Source: Candidatus Pyrohabitans jungbluthii (lineage in GTDB: Archaea; Hydrothermarchaeota; Hydrothermarchaeia; Hydrothermarchaeales; BMS3B). From it: a DNA stretch of 64,000 nucleotides. Positions 19,362-26,976 of this stretch are shown here, in pieces; positions within the stretch are counted from its first letter, which is position 1, and each line of letters begins with the position of its first letter. Where the stretch lies: NCBI GenBank assembly GCA_002010065.2, contig MTMD02000002.1:496001-560000 (forward strand). The letters are read 5' to 3'. Below the pieces are notes generated by a model. That model ran no database searches. It worked only from the letters and a program-made list of their open reading frames with translations, and had not been told where the DNA came from. A program made the translations under genes and the position numbers.

Positions 19362-19436
19362 CGCCCTGGTCGGGATTTGAACCCGAGTCACAGGAGTGAC
19401 AGTCCTGTATGATAGGCCGAGCTACACCACCAGGGC
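19362..19436 (-). tRNA. tRNA-Asp(GUC)
   Basis: Minus-strand cloverleaf: acceptor GCCCTGG/CCAGGGC with discriminator G, D-arm with GTAGCTCGGCCTATCATAC, anticodon stem CAGGA/TCCTG around CTGTCAC (anticodon GTC), and T-arm CTCGGGTTCAAATCCCG. No intron. It lies about 58 bases downstream of the 5S rRNA gene on the same strand and is probably transcribed with it. Confidence 0.95.
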
Positions 19437-19494
19437 GTGGTGAGATTACATTCACTTTCACTCCTGCTGCTCTGTCAAAAGGGTGAGGATGAGT

Positions 19495-19619
19495 GGGCTG
19501 GCGGCGTCCCCGGCTTCCCGAGGGCTCTCGCACCTCAGTACCACCGGGATCGCTGGAGGACTTTACTTCCGTGTTCGGATGGGAACGGGTGTGGCCCCTC
19601 CGCTGTGGCCGCCATACCC
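19495..19619 (-). rRNA. rrf: 5S ribosomal RNA
   Basis: On the minus strand the transcript begins GGGTATGGCGGCCACAGC and ends with GCCGCCAGCCC, which pairs with the 5' end (helix I). The internal CCCGTTCCCATCCGAACACG and GGAAGTAAAGTCC segments are the 5S loop B/C hallmarks, and CCGGTGGTACTG follows. Length is about 125 bases. No 16S or 23S gene is in the window, so 5S appears unlinked from them here and is followed instead by tRNA-Asp and tRNA-Lys. Confidence 0.95.
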
Positions 19620-19735
19620 TGTGCGATTGCTGTGCAATCGCCTCCGTGGTATTTAAATTTTGCGCTGACAAAATTTCCGATTATCCTTTACACGAGATAA
19701 CCTATGTAAATATTATGGTAATGCATTCGTGTGCA

Positions 19736-20284
19736 TCACAATATGAATACCGCTGCTGCTACCACGGTGGTCCACTTTCCGTCCTGAGCCACCACAGCGC
19801 TCTGGGTGACATTGAAGGTCTTGACAATCTTCCCGCTCATCATAAAGATATCCTTGCGTTCGTCGTAGTCCCTATCGGGGTCGAAGTCGATGCCCAGCGT
19901 CGTAGCCAGCATAGTCGCCGCCAAATCTTCGGCGTATTCGCCAGCCTCTTTCTCACTCTGCCCGAAGCTGTGGTGCTCGCTCAGGTAGCCGTACACGTTC
20001 CTGTCCTTTGGCACTGCGCATCCCACGGAGGCAGAGATCAAGCGGTGGGGTTCGTTGCTTGCATTCTCGCTCAGGACGCAGAAGACTATCTCACCTGGGC
20101 TCAACTCCTTTAACCCTTCTTCTCTGGGTACAATCTCGCAGTGAGGCGGGAGTATACTGGAGACGCGAACCAAATTGAACTTCTCTATGCCCGCGTCGCG
20201 AAGAGCCATCTCAAATGAAGAGAGCCTCTCCCTGTGTCTGCCCACGCCACTGGTGAAAAACACTTTACGAGGAATCATTCTCAT
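19736..20284 (-). CDS. pdaD: Pyruvoyl-dependent arginine decarboxylase
   Basis: 182-residue proenzyme that cleaves itself between Ser42 and Ser43 (in VSSILPP) to make the pyruvoyl group. It then converts arginine to agmatine, the first step of archaeal polyamine synthesis. Other family marks are the starting [11 protein letters not shown] and [20 protein letters not shown]. Length is normal. It stands alone, upstream on the minus strand of the 5S rRNA gene, separated by an AT-rich stretch. Confidence 0.95.
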   Translation of the reverse strand: MRMIPRKVFFTSGVGRHRERLSSFEMALRDAGIEKFNLVRVSSILPPHCEIVPREEGLKELSPGEIVFCVLSENASNEPHRLISASVGCAVPKDRNVYGYLSEHHSFGQSEKEAGEYAEDLAATMLATTLGIDFDPDRDYDERKDIFMMSGKIVKTFNVTQSAVVAQDGKWTTVVAAAVFIL

Positions 20285-20353
20285 GCAGAGTCGCTTAGTT
20301 TTCTAACATGTGCAGAAATTTAAAATTGAAAAGTTTTTAAAATTGAAAAAGCG

Positions 20354-20782
20354 TTAAGGCACAGGATAGCCTGCGCGCTGCCAAGCTACTATTCCGCCTT
20401 TAAGGTAGTAAACGTTGGTGTAGCCGAGCTCATACAATGCTTTAATCGCCGGAAAGCTCATGGGGCCTGTTTTGCAGTACACCACTATCTTGGTTGACTT
20501 GTCCTTTGGCAGCCTATCTGCATAGCGCTTTATCTGGTTGTAGGGTATGAAGGCGTCTGTGCCCCGTATGTGGGTCTGCTCCGGTATGTGGACATCCAGC
20601 AGAAAGATATCCTCGCCGCTGTCCAGCATCGCCTTTAACTCCTGCGGGGTTATTCCCCGGTACTCTACCTTCACCACCTGGGGTGCCTGCGTCACCTGAA
20701 CTTGCGTGCTCGCCTCTTTCTGAGCGCAGCCCGCGAAGAGCAAAAGAGCCGCCAGCAGAATAATACCCACTATTCTGTTCAT
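20354..20782 (-). CDS. Rhodanese-domain lipoprotein
   Basis: 142 residues. The signal peptide MNRIVGIILLAALLLFAGC ends in a lipobox-like LFAGC, so the protein is probably lipid-anchored outside the membrane. After a short linker comes one rhodanese domain (about 42-142) with the active-site loop VVYCKTGPMS, whose Cys could carry a persulfide, and the closing LKGGIVAWQRAGYPV. Extracytoplasmic rhodaneses are known in sulfur-metabolising archaea; the substrate here is unknown. It is followed by pdaD and preceded by a YhhQ transporter, all minus strand. Confidence 0.85.
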   Translation of the reverse strand: MNRIVGIILLAALLLFAGCAQKEASTQVQVTQAPQVVKVEYRGITPQELKAMLDSGEDIFLLDVHIPEQTHIRGTDAFIPYNQIKRYADRLPKDKSTKIVVYCKTGPMSFPAIKALYELGYTNVYYLKGGIVAWQRAGYPVP

Positions 20783-20816
20783 ACCTGTGTATCACCTTTT
20801 AACATCATATGAATAT

Positions 20817-21488
20817 TTAGAAACCCCGCCTGTATATCTCCCTGCTCAGGTACATGAATGGCGTGTCGAGGGCGGCTATAGCTAGCTTGACCACATACTG
20901 CCCCAGAATCATACCAGAGATGGGAAAAACTCCGTAGAAGGCGATGGTTATGAAAAGCGAGGTGTCTATAAACTGCGACACCATTGTGGAGGCATTATTC
21001 CTGAGCCACAGGTACTTGCCACCTGTCTTCTGCTTCCAGAAGTGAAACGCAATGACGTCGAAGTGCTGCGAGACTAAATAGGCGAGCATTGAAGCTAAGA
21101 CTATCCGCGGCACAAGGGAGAAGAGCGTCTCGAAGGCTTCCTGATGCTGCCAGAAGGGCGCAGGAGGTAAGTGCACCGCAACAGCGATTACCGCCACTAG
21201 GATAACATTCGCATAGAAGCCTGCCCACACAGCGCGGTGCGCCTCGCGCTTTGAGTAGAACTCTGAGAGCATATCCGTCAGGAGGAAAGTTACGGAGTAG
21301 GCTACAACCGCCGCTGGTACAGCGAAGCCAGCGATGGTGGTTATCTTCACCGCAGTTATATTTGCGATAACCACAAGTGCCGCGAACGTCGCAACGAGAA
21401 AGTCGCTGCTCCTGGTGCGCTTGGCTATGTAGCTTGCCGCCACACAGAAAGAGAGGATGAGCAGAGCCCAGGCTGCGAAGACGAGCAT
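20817..21488 (-). CDS. YhhQ/VUT family queuosine-precursor-type transporter
   Basis: 223-residue integral membrane protein with about six helices. Family hallmarks are ANITAVKITTIAGFAVPAA, the LLTDMLSEFYSKREAHRAVWAGF segment and the polar helix VSQHFDVIAFHFWK followed by WLRNNASTMVSQFIDT. In bacteria the family imports preQ0 or preQ1; in archaea the equivalent need is archaeosine in tRNA. It may share a transcript with the downstream rhodanese lipoprotein. Confidence 0.85.
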   Translation of the reverse strand: MLVFAAWALLILSFCVAASYIAKRTRSSDFLVATFAALVVIANITAVKITTIAGFAVPAAVVAYSVTFLLTDMLSEFYSKREAHRAVWAGFYANVILVAVIAVAVHLPPAPFWQHQEAFETLFSLVPRIVLASMLAYLVSQHFDVIAFHFWKQKTGGKYLWLRNNASTMVSQFIDTSLFITIAFYGVFPISGMILGQYVVKLAIAALDTPFMYLSREIYRRGF

Positions 21489-21636
21489 GTGGAATATTCA
21501 ACGCTTGGAGGTTATATCTTTTACTGACGCTCCTGAGAAACAGGCTATGCACTATACAACGGCATAAATGCATCGCCTTCGAAAGAATCGTCAGCTTAAT
21601 TTCAGGGTTGTATGAAACTGCAGGAAAGCTGGAAAA

Positions 21637-21743
21637 ATGGATAAAGAAGACATTAAAAGCTCCGAGAGGAGCTGAGCTCTCTCTGAGATAAAACGCTAGG
21701 CGTACTACTCTACGGCTCGGTGGCGAGGGGTGAATACTACTGA
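21637..21743 (+). pseudogene. Trace of a minimal nucleotidyltransferase gene
   Basis: Within the gap between the YhhQ and ctaB genes, one frame reads LGVLLYGSVARGEYY then a stop. This is the GS-x(n)-RGE catalytic motif of MNT-type nucleotidyltransferases (partners of HEPN proteins). It is preceded by a possible start (ATG at 21637, MDKEDIKSSERS) in a different frame with stops between. No full domain remains. I read it as a decayed fragment; the motif alone could also be chance. Confidence 0.35.
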
Positions 21744-21745
21744 CT

Positions 21746-22612
21746 TTATAGGGAGGAGAAGAGGAGGTAAGCTAAAAACACGCATGCCAAGTGGGCATTG
21801 CTGAGCCTGAACAGGCTAAGCTGTAGCGCGGGGGAATAGCTGCGATACGCTCGAAGGCACAGCCTGAGCAGTGGATAGGAGAGTAGCCCAAATATTGTAA
21901 GCGCAACAAGAGTTGCCTCGCTTGTGAGGAAGAGTAAAAGTGCATCGAAGAGGTAGAGGAGAGCGAAGAGAATTATGAGCTTGTGCACCCTCTGGCTCCT
22001 CTCCACCACCGGGAGCATGGGAACGCCAGCCCTGCGGTAGTCATTGCTGTAGAAAATCGCAAGACTCCATATGTGCACAGGAGTCCAGAAAATTATCAGC
22101 AGAGCAAGAAGTAAAGACTCAAGGGAGAGAAACTCACCTGTCATAGCTGAGTATGCCCCAAGCACCGGGGCAGCGCCTCCAGGCGAGGCGATGAGCACAT
22201 TCCATGGCGTCGCCCTCTTGAGCTTCCAGTTGTAGCTCAGTACCATTGCAGAGCCGAGCACGCCCCAGAAGGTGACGTATGGGTTTAGAAGGAAGGTTAT
22301 ACCCAAGCCAGAGAGAAGCAGCATAGCGCCAAAGTATAGAGCCTGCCTTTCACTCACCGTTCCGCGAGGTAAAGGTCTCTGCCTGGTACGCTTCATCACC
22401 CCGTCTATATCCCTGTCCAGATAGCAGGTTAGAGTGTTTGTTCCCGCGACAGTGAGGAGCACGCTGAGCAGGAGAATTAATAACGTTGAGAGCGAGGGCT
22501 GCTTGAGATGAAGGGCCAAGCCTTCAACAAGGGCTGTAAAAAAAAGCAAAAAGAGAAGCCTGGGCTTTGTTAGTTCAATGTAGCCCAGGAGCTTATTCGA
22601 GGTGGTGCCCAT
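21746..22612 (-). CDS. ctaB: Protoheme IX farnesyltransferase (heme O synthase)
   Basis: 288-residue UbiA-superfamily membrane enzyme that adds a hydroxyethylfarnesyl chain to heme B to make heme O. Eight or nine helices are predicted. The prenyl-diphosphate site CYLDRDIDGVMKRTRQRPLP is intact, and the second polar region is FSNDYRRAGVPMLPVV. Its start overlaps the norB 3' end by about 20 bases, so it is the third gene of norC-norB-ctaB. That linkage suggests the reductase may use heme O, although NorB enzymes classically carry heme B. Confidence 0.93.
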   Translation of the reverse strand: MGTTSNKLLGYIELTKPRLLFLLFFTALVEGLALHLKQPSLSTLLILLLSVLLTVAGTNTLTCYLDRDIDGVMKRTRQRPLPRGTVSERQALYFGAMLLLSGLGITFLLNPYVTFWGVLGSAMVLSYNWKLKRATPWNVLIASPGGAAPVLGAYSAMTGEFLSLESLLLALLIIFWTPVHIWSLAIFYSNDYRRAGVPMLPVVERSQRVHKLIILFALLYLFDALLLFLTSEATLVALTIFGLLSYPLLRLCLRAYRSYSPALQLSLFRLSNAHLACVFLAYLLFSSL

Positions 22613-24227
22613 ACTCTATGCCTCTTGCCAGCTTTCCTGCCATGAGCGTCGCTGTTATGGCTAAGCCTATGTATGCCACTGCAACCAGAGTGTAGGGTAT
22701 CCACAGCTTCTTGAACGTCAACACGCTCTCTGAGGAGAAGCTCCACAGCCCTGTGGTGCCAATGAGAGAGAGAAGCACTGATACAACGACGAGCGTCGAG
22801 AAGCCTTTGAAGGTGTTGAAGTAGCTCTTCTCTATCTTCGGCGGTGTGTATGGGTCCTCCGGTACTGGGAAGAGCAGGTGCCTGAACACGCTGGCTGCGA
22901 AGTATAGGTAGCCCACGAAGACTATCGCGCCGCCTATGATTATGCCCGGAACGAAGGGGAATCTTGCGGCAAGCACTGATTGCCAGGGTTCACCCAGTAT
23001 CCAATAGTGGTATATCTGCACAGTTCCTGCTAAGCCAAAGCTCGTAGCGAGGATCACCTGACCCACGAACATGAACCAGAAGGCTTTCTTGCCCCAGTCC
23101 ACGAAGGTCCTGTCTATGGGCTTGCCCACTAAGTCGGGAAGGGCGAAGTACAGCAGCGCTATGGCACCCATGGCGAATGCCATCATACACTCATGTCCGT
23201 GCGAAGGCGTAACCCAGGTGCCGTGCTCCCACCAGTTTGTCCACGGCCAGGTCTGCATCAAGCCAAGCAATGAGACGCCCACGAAGCCGAAGATGAGTAT
23301 GCCCACCATGAAGTACAGGCTTGGGATGTTGACAAAGGGTTGCTTGAGCTCCCTTGCTATCTTCAGCGACTCTATCGCCATTAACGCAAGAGGCACTATC
23401 TCCAGGACGCTGATTACACCGCCCAGCATTATCCAGAAAGTGGGCGTACCAATCCAGAAGTAGTGGTGTCCCTGACCTATTATGCCTGAGGTTGCAGCCA
23501 AGACAACGTCGTAGAAGATATACTTGTCCACTATCTTGCGCACCCTGGGATCTGGGATAATCAGCATCAGCACCAGGCCAATTGCTCCAGCGTAGGCTAT
23601 CTCCAGGCTTCCCTCAACCCAGTAGTGGACTGTCCACCACCTGAAGTACTCGCTGGTCGGGATGCTCTTGAAGAAGATATTCCCTGGAATGTACAGGAAG
23701 AAGGTTCCAGCGGCGCCTATCACCAGAGCCCACAGTGCCAAAGGCCACTTGCGCGGCGAGGGCAGCGTTTTCAGCACCACTAAAGCTACGATGAGGAAGC
23801 CCACGAAGACGAGCACGTCCCACAGTCTGCCCGCCTCAACGTACTCTTTACCCTCGTAGAGCAGCGGCTGATTAAAAGCCCAGATGTTGCTGCCGTTCTG
23901 CATTAAAGGCAGCGTGACGAATATGCCGATTACCACCAGCACCAGTACCGCGGCAAGGAACTTAACCAGGCCCTGACCCCAGAGTTCACGCTCACCCAGA
24001 ATTGGCGTTACATAGAACACCGCCGCGAAGGTGGCTGCGAAGAGCCAGAATATCAGCGCGTTGAGGTGGTAGGCTCTGATAAGGTTGAAGTTTGCTATGC
24101 CCGAGAGCACGTCCGGCGATATGTAGTACAGCGCCAGCAATCCGCCTGCGATGAGCTGCACCAGAAAGAGCACAAGCGCTACCGCCGCAAAGGGGAGGGC
24201 AAGCTTCTGACTCTGATATTTAACCAT
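22593..24227 (-). CDS. norB: Nitric oxide reductase catalytic subunit NorB (heme-copper oxidase superfamily)
   Basis: 544 residues, about 12-14 membrane helices. NOR-type rather than O2-reductase signatures are present: HYWVEGSLE (near 197) with the FeB Glu, GQGHHYFWIGTP (near 252) with two FeB His, SVLEIVP with the second conserved Glu, HGH near 343 (heme ligands), and RAYHLNALIFW near 53. There is no Tyr-His cross-link motif of oxygen reductases. Reaction: 2 NO to N2O. A strong GGGGGTGATG precedes the ATG, five bases after the norC stop. No fused quinol-oxidase N-terminus is seen, which with NorC next door fits a cytochrome c-dependent type. Confidence 0.93.
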   Translation of the reverse strand: MVKYQSQKLALPFAAVALVLFLVQLIAGGLLALYYISPDVLSGIANFNLIRAYHLNALIFWLFAATFAAVFYVTPILGERELWGQGLVKFLAAVLVLVVIGIFVTLPLMQNGSNIWAFNQPLLYEGKEYVEAGRLWDVLVFVGFLIVALVVLKTLPSPRKWPLALWALVIGAAGTFFLYIPGNIFFKSIPTSEYFRWWTVHYWVEGSLEIAYAGAIGLVLMLIIPDPRVRKIVDKYIFYDVVLAATSGIIGQGHHYFWIGTPTFWIMLGGVISVLEIVPLALMAIESLKIARELKQPFVNIPSLYFMVGILIFGFVGVSLLGLMQTWPWTNWWEHGTWVTPSHGHECMMAFAMGAIALLYFALPDLVGKPIDRTFVDWGKKAFWFMFVGQVILATSFGLAGTVQIYHYWILGEPWQSVLAARFPFVPGIIIGGAIVFVGYLYFAASVFRHLLFPVPEDPYTPPKIEKSYFNTFKGFSTLVVVSVLLSLIGTTGLWSFSSESVLTFKKLWIPYTLVAVAYIGLAITATLMAGKLARGIEYGHHLE

Positions 24228-24232
24228 TCACA

Positions 24233-24898
24233 TCACCCCCTTGCATACCAGTACAGGAAGCTGTATACCAGGAAAACCGTGAAAACCATCGTAAGCACCC
24301 AGTACACTGCCCAGGCATCGAAGCTCTCGTACCAGCGCACAGTGTTCTTGTCGAAGCTGCTGGCAAAGCTGAAGTCGTTTGCCTTCATCGGGGGCCAGTT
24401 GTTGGTGTTGAGGTCGCGCAGGTACAGCATCCACGCTGTTAGCGCATCCTTCTGCCTGTCGCTGAGCTGGAATGGCATGAACTTCGTGCCCGTGTAGGCG
24501 TCTATGACACTCCTGATCTTATCTGCATCACCCGCCTTTCTGGCGCTGTAGACCAGCTCAGGGGCATAGTACGCTCCATTCCCTACGATAGTATGGCATC
24601 CCATGCAGTTGTAGTCTATGGCAACTCGCCACCCTTCGACGGCGTCAACGCCATTGTAGGTCACCTGCTCCGGCGAGGGATTGCGCTTGGCCTCTGTCAT
24701 GTCTATCGATAGTGGTGTTAAAATCACCACTATCGCTATGGAAAAAAGAACCATGAACTTCCCTAGCCGGGCGTAGGGTATCTCTTCCGCCTCTGCGCGC
24801 TTGGCTTTCCTTGCATAGTATGCATAGAGCGCAAGCGCCACTAAAATTCCTCCTATAAAGGAGGAGAAAAACAGTTTCTCATACATGAGGGCTGACAT
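24233..24898 (-). CDS. norC: Nitric oxide reductase cytochrome c subunit NorC
   Basis: 221 residues. An N-terminal helix (about 8-27) and a second one (about 45-63) anchor the protein; the C-terminal region has another (about 195-217), more than the single helix of classical NorC. One heme c site, CMGCH, lies at residues 98-102 in NCMGCHTIVGNGAYYAPEL, very close to the NorC consensus. The likely axial Met is in TKFMPFQLSD near residue 141. I use the ATG at 24898, which has GGTGGT just upstream; TTG at 24910 is the alternative. It is the first gene of the nor operon. Confidence 0.92.
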   Translation of the reverse strand: MSALMYEKLFFSSFIGGILVALALYAYYARKAKRAEAEEIPYARLGKFMVLFSIAIVVILTPLSIDMTEAKRNPSPEQVTYNGVDAVEGWRVAIDYNCMGCHTIVGNGAYYAPELVYSARKAGDADKIRSVIDAYTGTKFMPFQLSDRQKDALTAWMLYLRDLNTNNWPPMKANDFSFASSFDKNTVRWYESFDAWAVYWVLTMVFTVFLVYSFLYWYARG

Positions 24899-24910
24899 TT
24901 TACCACCCAA

Positions 24911-25310
24911 GTCTTCATATAGAAGATAAACTTAAGTCTTTTATTGCGAACATGTTCAAAAATTAAATTTATTTATACAATATTATAAAATTAAATTGAA
25001 AAGTTAGAAATATACCTAACATTTTTCTATAATAATTTGCTAAGATATATAATACTGCCTTTTTCAAAAGTGTTGTAAATGTAAACGTGTGTCAGGCCAC
25101 ATCTTCTTTATCAAGGTGTCTAGCTGCGTCTCTTTCAGGCTATTAAATAAAATTAAATTATAAATAAATTCAACCACTTTTTATAACACTGAGATATAAG
25201 GCTTCTCACTTTGTTTGCGTGCGAAACCATTTTCTGCCTCTCAGGCTATATACTGTCTGGCAGTAGGAGATGCTATGCGCATCTAAGCAACAATCAACCC
25301 TTTACTAGGA
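24911..25310. other. 400-base AT-rich intergenic region between norC and permease genes
   Basis: Divergent promoter region. It contains several runs of AATTAAATTTATTTATA and TATAAATAAATTC that could serve as TATA elements in both directions. The palindrome GAACATGTTC lies on the norC side. Nearer the permease is a GC-richer part with small inverted repeats (ACTGTCTGGCAGTA). I see no coding sequence and no recognisable RNA gene. Confidence 0.6.
24948..24957. promoter_or_regulatory. Palindrome upstream of norC, possible operator
   Basis: GAACATGTTC is a perfect 10-base palindrome about 50 bases before the norC start. It lies just upstream of a TATA-like AATAAAAG (minus strand, 24938-24946), where a repressor could block TFB/TBP. 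The binding protein is unknown, and a 10-base palindrome can arise by chance. Confidence 0.4.
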
Positions 25311-26600
25311 ATGGAGAGCATGCAGGGGCTTAGGAGAGAGGTAAGCCTGGGAGAGGCTGTGGTGTATGGCGTCGGCATAATTATAGGCGCCGGGATATAC
25401 TCCCTCATAGGCGAAGCTGCGGCAACCACAGGAAATGCGTTGTGGCTTGCATTTCTCATAGCTGCTTTTATAAGCGCCTTCACTGCACTGAGCTACGCCG
25501 AGCTAAGCACCATGTTCCCCAGAAGTGGGGCGGAGTACTTCTATGTTAAAAACGCCTTCAGAAGCGAGGCTCTGGCTTTTATAACCGGCTGGCTCATAAT
25601 ACTCGTGGAGATAATCGCGGGTGCGACGGTGGCTCTGGGCTTTGGGGGTTACCTCCACGAGCTTACCGGCGTGGGGAGGGTGACCTCGGCTTTAATCCTC
25701 CTGGCGGCGCTTGCAGTGGTGAACTACGCCGGCATAAAGCAGAGCGTGCGCCTTAATGTGCTCATGACGTTGGCGGCGGTGCTGGGCTTGCTGATGGTTG
25801 TCTTTATAGGGCTGCCAAGGTTGGGAAGCGTCGATTACCTGGAAGCGAGCTTCGGGGGATGGGGCATACTCACCGCAGTAACTGTTATTTTCTTTGCCTA
25901 CCTGGGCTTTGAGGACCTGGCAAACCTCGCAGAAGAGGTTAAGCAACCCCAGCGTAACCTGCCCAGAGCGATTCTCCTTGCCCTTGCCATAACCACTGTG
26001 CTCTACGTGCTAGTTTCCCTCGTCGTCGTCTCCCTGGCGCCGTGGCAGGAGTTTGCAGCCAGCGAGGCTCCCCTCGCAGTGGTGGCGGCACACGCGGGCT
26101 TGCCCCAGGAGATAATAATCCTCATCGCCCTTTCTGCGACTGCGAGCACAGTGCTCATATTTCAGATAGCCAGCTCCAGAATGCTCTACGGCGTCGCCAG
26201 GGATGGGGCACTTCCCGGCGTTCTCGCGAGGGTGCATCCCAGGAGGTACACCCCCTATGTAGCTATAGCCTTTGCTACTCTCCTCAGCATAGCCTTTGTG
26301 CTACCTGGCGAGATTCGCTTGGTGGCGCTGCTCACCGACTTCTGCGCTTTTGTGATTTTTGCGCTGGTGAACCTCTCGGCGATTGCACTCAGGCTGCGTC
26401 ACCCCGAGCTTGAAAGACCCTTCAGAGCTCCTCTGAATGTGCGTAACATCCCTCTGGTTAGCGTGCTTGGCCTGCTCTCCTGCATGGCGATGCTTCTCAC
26501 CTTCGAGGCGGAGATAATCGCTACCTTTGTAGGCCTCACCTTAGCTGGCTTCGCGGCACATGCACTGCGCAGGCGAAGGGATTATAAGCTCCAAAGCTGA
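25311..26600 (+). CDS. APC-superfamily amino acid permease
   Basis: 429 residues with about 12 membrane helices. The N-terminal VSLGEAVVYGVGIIIGAGIYSLIGEAA is the unwound helix-1 signature of APC transporters (GxGxIIGAGI), and EVKQPQRNLPRAI follows helix 6 as usual. Substrate cannot be told; related archaeal proteins carry neutral or cationic amino acids. The start at 25311 is uncertain, since the in-frame ATG at 25320 is also possible. It stands alone upstream of a YbjQ-like gene. Confidence 0.88.
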   Translation: MESMQGLRREVSLGEAVVYGVGIIIGAGIYSLIGEAAATTGNALWLAFLIAAFISAFTALSYAELSTMFPRSGAEYFYVKNAFRSEALAFITGWLIILVEIIAGATVALGFGGYLHELTGVGRVTSALILLAALAVVNYAGIKQSVRLNVLMTLAAVLGLLMVVFIGLPRLGSVDYLEASFGGWGILTAVTVIFFAYLGFEDLANLAEEVKQPQRNLPRAILLALAITTVLYVLVSLVVVSLAPWQEFAASEAPLAVVAAHAGLPQEIIILIALSATASTVLIFQIASSRMLYGVARDGALPGVLARVHPRRYTPYVAIAFATLLSIAFVLPGEIRLVALLTDFCAFVIFALVNLSAIALRLRHPELERPFRAPLNVRNIPLVSVLGLLSCMAMLLTFEAEIIATFVGLTLAGFAAHALRRRRDYKLQS

Positions 26601-26618
26601 GTTTTACCTGGTGATGCC

Positions 26619-26945
26619 ATGTTAATCTCAACCACATGTGAAATCCCGGGGAAGAGGGTTGTAAAAACGCTGGGCGTGGCGATGGGGAATACGGTAAGGG
26701 CGAGGTTCATAGGCAGAGATATAATCGCAGGGATAAGGAACATTATCGGGGGCGAGCTGAAGGAGTACACAAAGATGATGGAAGATGCAAGGGAAGAGGC
26801 GATTAAGAGGATGCTGGAAAATGCGGAGCAGCTTGGTGCAAACGCCGTGGTGAATGTGCGCTTTGTTACGTCGCAGATTGCTCAGGGGGCAGCAGAACTC
26901 CTCGCCTACGGAACCGCTGTAGTGGTGGAAGACGTGGAGGAGTAG
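26619..26945 (+). CDS. YbjQ/UPF0145 family protein
   Basis: 108 residues. It starts MLISTTCEIPGKRVVKTLGVAMG and contains FIGRDIIAGIRNIIGGELKEYTKMMEDAREEAIKRM, both characteristic of the YbjQ/UPF0145 family, which forms pentamers and has been called a heavy-metal-binding domain from one conserved Cys. Biochemical role unknown. It follows the permease gene after 18 bases and precedes the radical SAM gene by about 30, so these three may form a transcript. Confidence 0.85.
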   Translation: MLISTTCEIPGKRVVKTLGVAMGNTVRARFIGRDIIAGIRNIIGGELKEYTKMMEDAREEAIKRMLENAEQLGANAVVNVRFVTSQIAQGAAELLAYGTAVVVEDVEE

Positions 26946-26976
26946 CTTTTCCATTGTTATTCTAACCAGAGAAGGC

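Noticed and set aside
19437-20113. Plus-strand frames over 5S rRNA and pdaD
   Set aside because: They overlap a clear 5S rRNA and a clear PdaD on the opposite strand.
22593-24227. NorB considered as a cytochrome c or quinol oxidase subunit I
   Set aside because: The FeB glutamate motif (HYWVEG), the second Glu (SVLEIVP) and the absence of the active-site Tyr near the His indicate the NOR subgroup.
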